The notes below the pieces were generated by a model. It did not search any database and was not told the origin of the DNA. It was given only the letters and a program-made list of their open reading frames with translations. Source: DATFWK01 sp035259345 (GTDB taxonomy: Bacteria > Actinomycetota > Thermoleophilia > Miltoncostaeales > Miltoncostaeaceae). From it: 8,177 nucleotides of DNA. Where the stretch lies: NCBI GenBank assembly GCA_035259345.1, contig DATFWK010000043.1, positions 1-8,177 of the forward strand, in the 5' to 3' direction. Made by a program: the position numbers and the translations under genes. Of this stretch, positions 5,300 through 8,177 are shown in pieces; position 1 is the first letter of the stretch; each line of letters begins with the position of its first letter.

Positions 5300-6498
5300 C
5301 ACTCCCCGCCTGCGAGCACCGGCACGCGGCGCCCGCGGGCGCCCAGCCCGATGACCTCGACCTCCGCGCTTCCGATCATCACGTCGAGGTGGACGGCCGA
5401 GCGGTTGACCCGCGGCTGGCCGTCGAGTCGGGTGTGGGCGAACCCGTCGCCGAAGGCCATGTGCGAGGCGGCGTTCTCGTCGAGGAGCGTGTCCCAGTAG
5501 ACGCGCCCGGTCTGGCCGATGCGCGACGCGCGGTCCACGAGCGCGATCTCGCCCAGGCGCCCCGCGCCCCGGTCCGTGGACATCGTGCGCTCCAGCAGGT
5601 CCCGATCCCCGGCTTTGCGCGCCGAGATCTCGGTGAGCCGGCCGCGGCGGAAGGTGCCGGCGATGTCCTCGATCAGCCGCCCGGCGAACGAGAGCGGCTT
5701 CGTGCACCGGAACGTCCCCTCCGTCCCGCGCGGGTCCGGGCTCGTAAAGACCTCCTCGGTGGGGAAGTTCGGGTAGATGCGGGCGCCGTGCGTCGTGACC
5801 TCGCCGCCGCCCATCCAGCGCGCCCCGGGCACCAGCGCGATGTCGAGGCTCGTGCCGGGCCCGCGTAGCTCGAGGCCGGTGAAGCGGCGGCGGTTCAGCG
5901 CCGCCACGCGCCGCTCGAGCCGCCGCGCGTGCCGGCTCCAGCCGTCCTCGCCGTCGCCGGGGCCCAGGCGGCAGAAGCTCAGGAGGTCGGCCGCGAGCCG
6001 GCGCTGGGCCTCCGTGCGCGCGAGCTCCGGGTAGACGCGGCGCGCCCATGCCGCCGTCGGCCAGGCCACGATGGTCCACCGCACGCGGTGCTCGACGATC
6101 GCGTTCAGGTACCACCGCAGCTGCTTGGCGCGGCGCGCGTAGTCGGTGCTCGTGCGCGCCGGGTCGACCTTCGCCAGGAGGCCCGGCTCCTCCTCGCCGC
6201 TGACGTGGACGACGGCGGTGCGCGGGTCGAGCGTGCCGCGCAGGCGGCGCTCGTCCCAGGGCGTGACGACGCCGAGGGCGTCGTCGGTGCCGTCGAGCAG
6301 CTTCGCCAGCTGGACGCGGCGGTCCGTGTAGCGGATCTCGACGTGCCGTGCGCCGCCGCGGTATGCGGCCTCCGCGAGCGCGACCAGGAGCTCGCGGTGG
6401 GCCGTCTCGCCGTCGGCGATCAGCGTGTCGCCCGGCCGGAAGGCCACGGCGTCCCGGAGCACCCGCTCGGCGTAGCGGGCGAGGTCCTCGGGCCCCAT
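5284..6498 (-). CDS. M29-family metalloaminopeptidase (aminopeptidase T/AmpS type)
   Basis: Removes N-terminal amino acids from peptides using a two-metal site; cytoplasmic, with no signal peptide. With ATG 6498 as start it is 404 residues, close to the usual roughly 400-410. Family landmarks occur in order: FPTEEVFTSPD (about 245-255), GEIALVD (316-322), GRVYWDTLLDENAASHMAFG (331-350) and NRSAVHLDVMIGS (365-377). The expected metal ligands E248 or E249, E317, H346, H370 and D372 are all present, so it should be active. An in-frame GTG at 6522 would add eight residues (PPTSRSP-rich) but lies two bases from a strong hairpin, and the family N-terminus matches MGPEDLARYAERVL, so 6498 is preferred; neither start has a clear RBS. 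It follows the glutamate dehydrogenase on the same strand and may join it in peptide and amino-acid catabolism. Confidence 0.93.
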   Translation of the reverse strand: MGPEDLARYAERVLRDAVAFRPGDTLIADGETAHRELLVALAEAAYRGGARHVEIRYTDRRVQLAKLLDGTDDALGVVTPWDERRLRGTLDPRTAVVHVSGEEEPGLLAKVDPARTSTDYARRAKQLRWYLNAIVEHRVRWTIVAWPTAAWARRVYPELARTEAQRRLAADLLSFCRLGPGDGEDGWSRHARRLERRVAALNRRRFTGLELRGPGTSLDIALVPGARWMGGGEVTTHGARIYPNFPTEEVFTSPDPRGTEGTFRCTKPLSFAGRLIEDIAGTFRRGRLTEISARKAGDRDLLERTMSTDRGAGRLGEIALVDRASRIGQTGRVYWDTLLDENAASHMAFGDGFAHTRLDGQPRVNRSAVHLDVMIGSAEVEVIGLGARGRRVPVLAGGEWRLPE

Positions 6499-6524
6499 GG
6501 GGCTGCGGGAGGTGGGAGGCACCG

Positions 6525-6546
6525 CCCGGCAGGCTACCCTGCCGGG
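6525..6546. terminator. Perfect hairpin in the gap between glutamate dehydrogenase and aminopeptidase genes
   Basis: CCCGGCAGG (6525-6533), ctac, CCTGCCGGG (6538-6546) is a perfect 9-bp, very GC-rich stem with a 4-nt loop. It lies 10 bp past the dehydrogenase stop, where a terminator or attenuator would sit. No T-tract follows on the minus strand. It would also bury the region just before the alternative GTG 6522 of the aminopeptidase. The same stretch includes TAGCCT (6536-6531, minus strand), a weak TANNNT-type -10. Confidence 0.5.
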
Positions 6547-6556
6547 GCGCCCGCGA

Positions 6557-8177
6557 TCAGGCCAGCTCGCCGACCGCGCGCGTCGCGACCGAGAGCGTCG
6601 CGAAGTCGAAGACCCCGTCCGCCCCGATCGCGTCGAGCGTGGCCAGCGTCCTCGCGACCGCGCCCTCGTTGGCGCGGGTCCATGCCGCGACGCGCTCGGC
6701 CGGCGCGGCGTCCGGCCCGGCGTGGCCGAGCACCGCCGCCGCGATCGCCGCGTGGGCGGCCAGCAGCTCCTGCCGCAGCGCCGCCCGCGCCAGCGTGTGC
6801 CAGCGGTCGTCGCGCGGGAGCTCGTCGATCCGCACGCGCAGCCGCGCGAGCAGGAGCCGGGCCGAGAGCTCGTGGTAGATCCCGGAGACCTGCTCGACCG
6901 GACGGCCCGTTCGCAGCGCGATGTCGACGATGTCGAGCGCCGCGGCGGCGGCCTGCATCCGGGCGGAGGCGGCGGCGAGCGCGGACGGCACCCCGGCCCC
7001 CAGGAGCCCCGCCAGGCGGTCGTCGTAGGCCGCCCGCTCGACGCCCCGGAGCGGCGCCGGCAGCAGGCGCACCGCCCGCCGCACCGGCTCGGCCATCTCG
7101 CCGATGACCTCCACGAGCCCGGCGCCGGGGCGGTTGCGGAGCATCCATCCGGCGCCCCGCTCGACCAGGCGCCGCCCCTCGAGGCGCATGTCGGTCTGGA
7201 CCTGGGGCGCCACGCGAGGCTCCATGTCCTCGATCGCGCGCCAGTGCTCCTCCATGTCGTAGAGGGCCCACGAGGCGCCGTGGGCGCGGGCTATCGCCGC
7301 CGAGCCGGCGCCCACCTCCTCGCGCTGGCGCACGAGGTACGTGATCCCGGCGCGGTTGACGACCCGGTTGGCGATGCGCGTGGCGACGATCTCGCGCCGC
7401 AGCGGGTGCTCCTCGATCTGCTCGGCGAACCCGGTGCGGACCGGCGCCGGGAAGTAGCCGAGCAGCTCGCCGAGGGACTCGGGGTCGTCCGGGAGGTCCG
7501 AGGCGACGAGGTCCGCCGCGAAGTCGATCTTCGCGTAGGCCATGAGCACGGCGAGCTCTGGGACGACCAGGCCGATGCCGGCGCGGCGGCGCTCGGCGAT
7601 CACCCGGTCGCTCGGCAGGAACTCGACCGCGCGGTCGAGGTGGCCCTCGCTCTCGAGCCGCCGCATGTGGCGGGCGTGCACGTTGAGGAGCGGGGCGGCC
7701 TGGGCCGCCGCGTTGGCGAGGGCGACGTTCTGCTCGTAGTTGTCGCGCAGGACGAGCGCGGCGACCTCGTCGGTCATCCGCGCGAGCAGGTCGTTGCGGC
7801 CCTCCGCCGTGAGCTCCCCGGCCGCGACGGCCCGGTCCAGCGCGATCTTGATGTTGACCTCGTGGTCCGAGGCGTCGACCCCGGCCGAGTTGTCGATCGC
7901 GTCGGTGTTGACCTTGCCTCCCGCCATCGCGAACTCGATCCGCGCCCGCTGGGTGAGCCCGAGGTTGCCGCCCTCGACGACGACGCGCGCGCGCAGGTCG
8001 GCGGCGTCGACGCGGACGCCGTCGTTGGCCTTGTCGCCCACGTCCGCGTCGTCCTCCGCCGCCGCCTTGACGAACGTGCCGATGCCGCCGTTCCAGAGCA
8101 TGTCCACCGGCGCGAGGAGGATCGCCCGGATCAGCTCGTCCGGGGTGAGGGCGTCGGGGGGCGGGTCGAGCCCGAGG
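6557..8177 (-). CDS. Large NAD-dependent glutamate dehydrogenase, C-terminal part (truncated by window edge)
   Basis: The frame enters from the right edge, so about 539 C-terminal residues of what is normally a roughly 1600-residue enzyme are seen. It catalyses glutamate + NAD+ to 2-oxoglutarate + ammonium + NADH. The visible part begins within the catalytic region: TPDELIRAILLAPVDMLWNG and GGIGTFVKA, then VGDKANDGVRV, VEGGNLGLTQ (visible residues about 67-76), and NTDAIDNSAGVD with SDHEVNIKI (about 90-111). These are signatures of the GDH-180/Bac_GDH family. The remaining roughly 420 residues are the helical C-terminal domain, with YEQNVAL, FLPSDRVIAERR and LVVPELAVLMAYAK. The usual VVGEGGNLG reads VVVEGGNLG here. 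A GTG inside the frame at 8107 is not the start, because family motifs continue upstream of it. It lies 58 bp upstream of the aminopeptidase on the same strand. Confidence 0.95.
   Translation of the reverse strand, partial: LGLDPPPDALTPDELIRAILLAPVDMLWNGGIGTFVKAAAEDDADVGDKANDGVRVDAADLRARVVVEGGNLGLTQRARIEFAMAGGKVNTDAIDNSAGVDASDHEVNIKIALDRAVAAGELTAEGRNDLLARMTDEVAALVLRDNYEQNVALANAAAQAAPLLNVHARHMRRLESEGHLDRAVEFLPSDRVIAERRRAGIGLVVPELAVLMAYAKIDFAADLVASDLPDDPESLGELLGYFPAPVRTGFAEQIEEHPLRREIVATRIANRVVNRAGITYLVRQREEVGAGSAAIARAHGASWALYDMEEHWRAIEDMEPRVAPQVQTDMRLEGRRLVERGAGWMLRNRPGAGLVEVIGEMAEPVRRAVRLLPAPLRGVERAAYDDRLAGLLGAGVPSALAAASARMQAAAAALDIVDIALRTGRPVEQVSGIYHELSARLLLARLRVRIDELPRDDRWHTLARAALRQELLAAHAAIAAAVLGHAGPDAAPAERVAAWTRANEGAVARTLATLDAIGADGVFDFATLSVATRAVGELA

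Noticed and set aside
5929..7107. 392-residue plus-strand open frame
   Set aside because: Antisense shadow spanning the aminopeptidase and dehydrogenase, with long Arg/Pro/Ala runs.
8105..8107. GTG as the start of the glutamate dehydrogenase
   Set aside because: Conserved family sequence (TPDELIRAILLAPVDML) runs straight through it; the real start is outside the window.

Overview
The window is very GC-rich (roughly 70% or more by eye), densely coded and free of mobile-element signals. GC-ending codons, GTG starts, short gene gaps, 4-bp ATGA overlaps and a probable leaderless transcript suggest a high-GC actinobacterium, possibly Thermoleophilia/Solirubrobacterales-like. The lineage is an inference from style and gene content; no rRNA or marker gene is present.

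Left part (1-2809, minus strand): a three-gene operon read right to left. It starts with a small exported helical protein, continues with an FTR1-family iron permease, and ends with a hydantoinase/oxoprolinase-family protein cut off by the left edge. Both junctions are ATGA overlaps, so translation is probably coupled. The small protein and the periplasmic N-terminal domain of the permease are visibly related: their conserved residues have the same residue numbers, which points to a duplicated iron-handling domain.

Centre (2810-4763): a 171-bp divergent regulatory region separates this operon from a DtxR/MntR-type metalloregulator on the plus strand. The region holds a GTAAGG-N4-CCTTAC palindrome resembling an iron box, a sigma70-like promoter for the iron operon, and a -10 placed so that the regulator mRNA would be leaderless. 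The regulator converges on a CAX-type cation/proton antiporter. Their stop codons lie in the two arms of one perfect 10-bp hairpin. The region therefore looks like a metal-homeostasis locus: import, metal-sensing control and divalent-cation export.

Right part (4867-8177): a small exported protein that looks like a single lobe of a type-2 solute-binding protein (plus strand). Facing it is an M29-family metalloaminopeptidase, which lies downstream of the C-terminal part of a large NAD-dependent glutamate dehydrogenase (both minus strand) and is separated from it by a perfect 9-bp hairpin. The last two enzymes fit peptide and glutamate catabolism.

No tRNA, rRNA, CRISPR, IS element or integration site was seen. 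No stretch over 300 bases lacks a gene.
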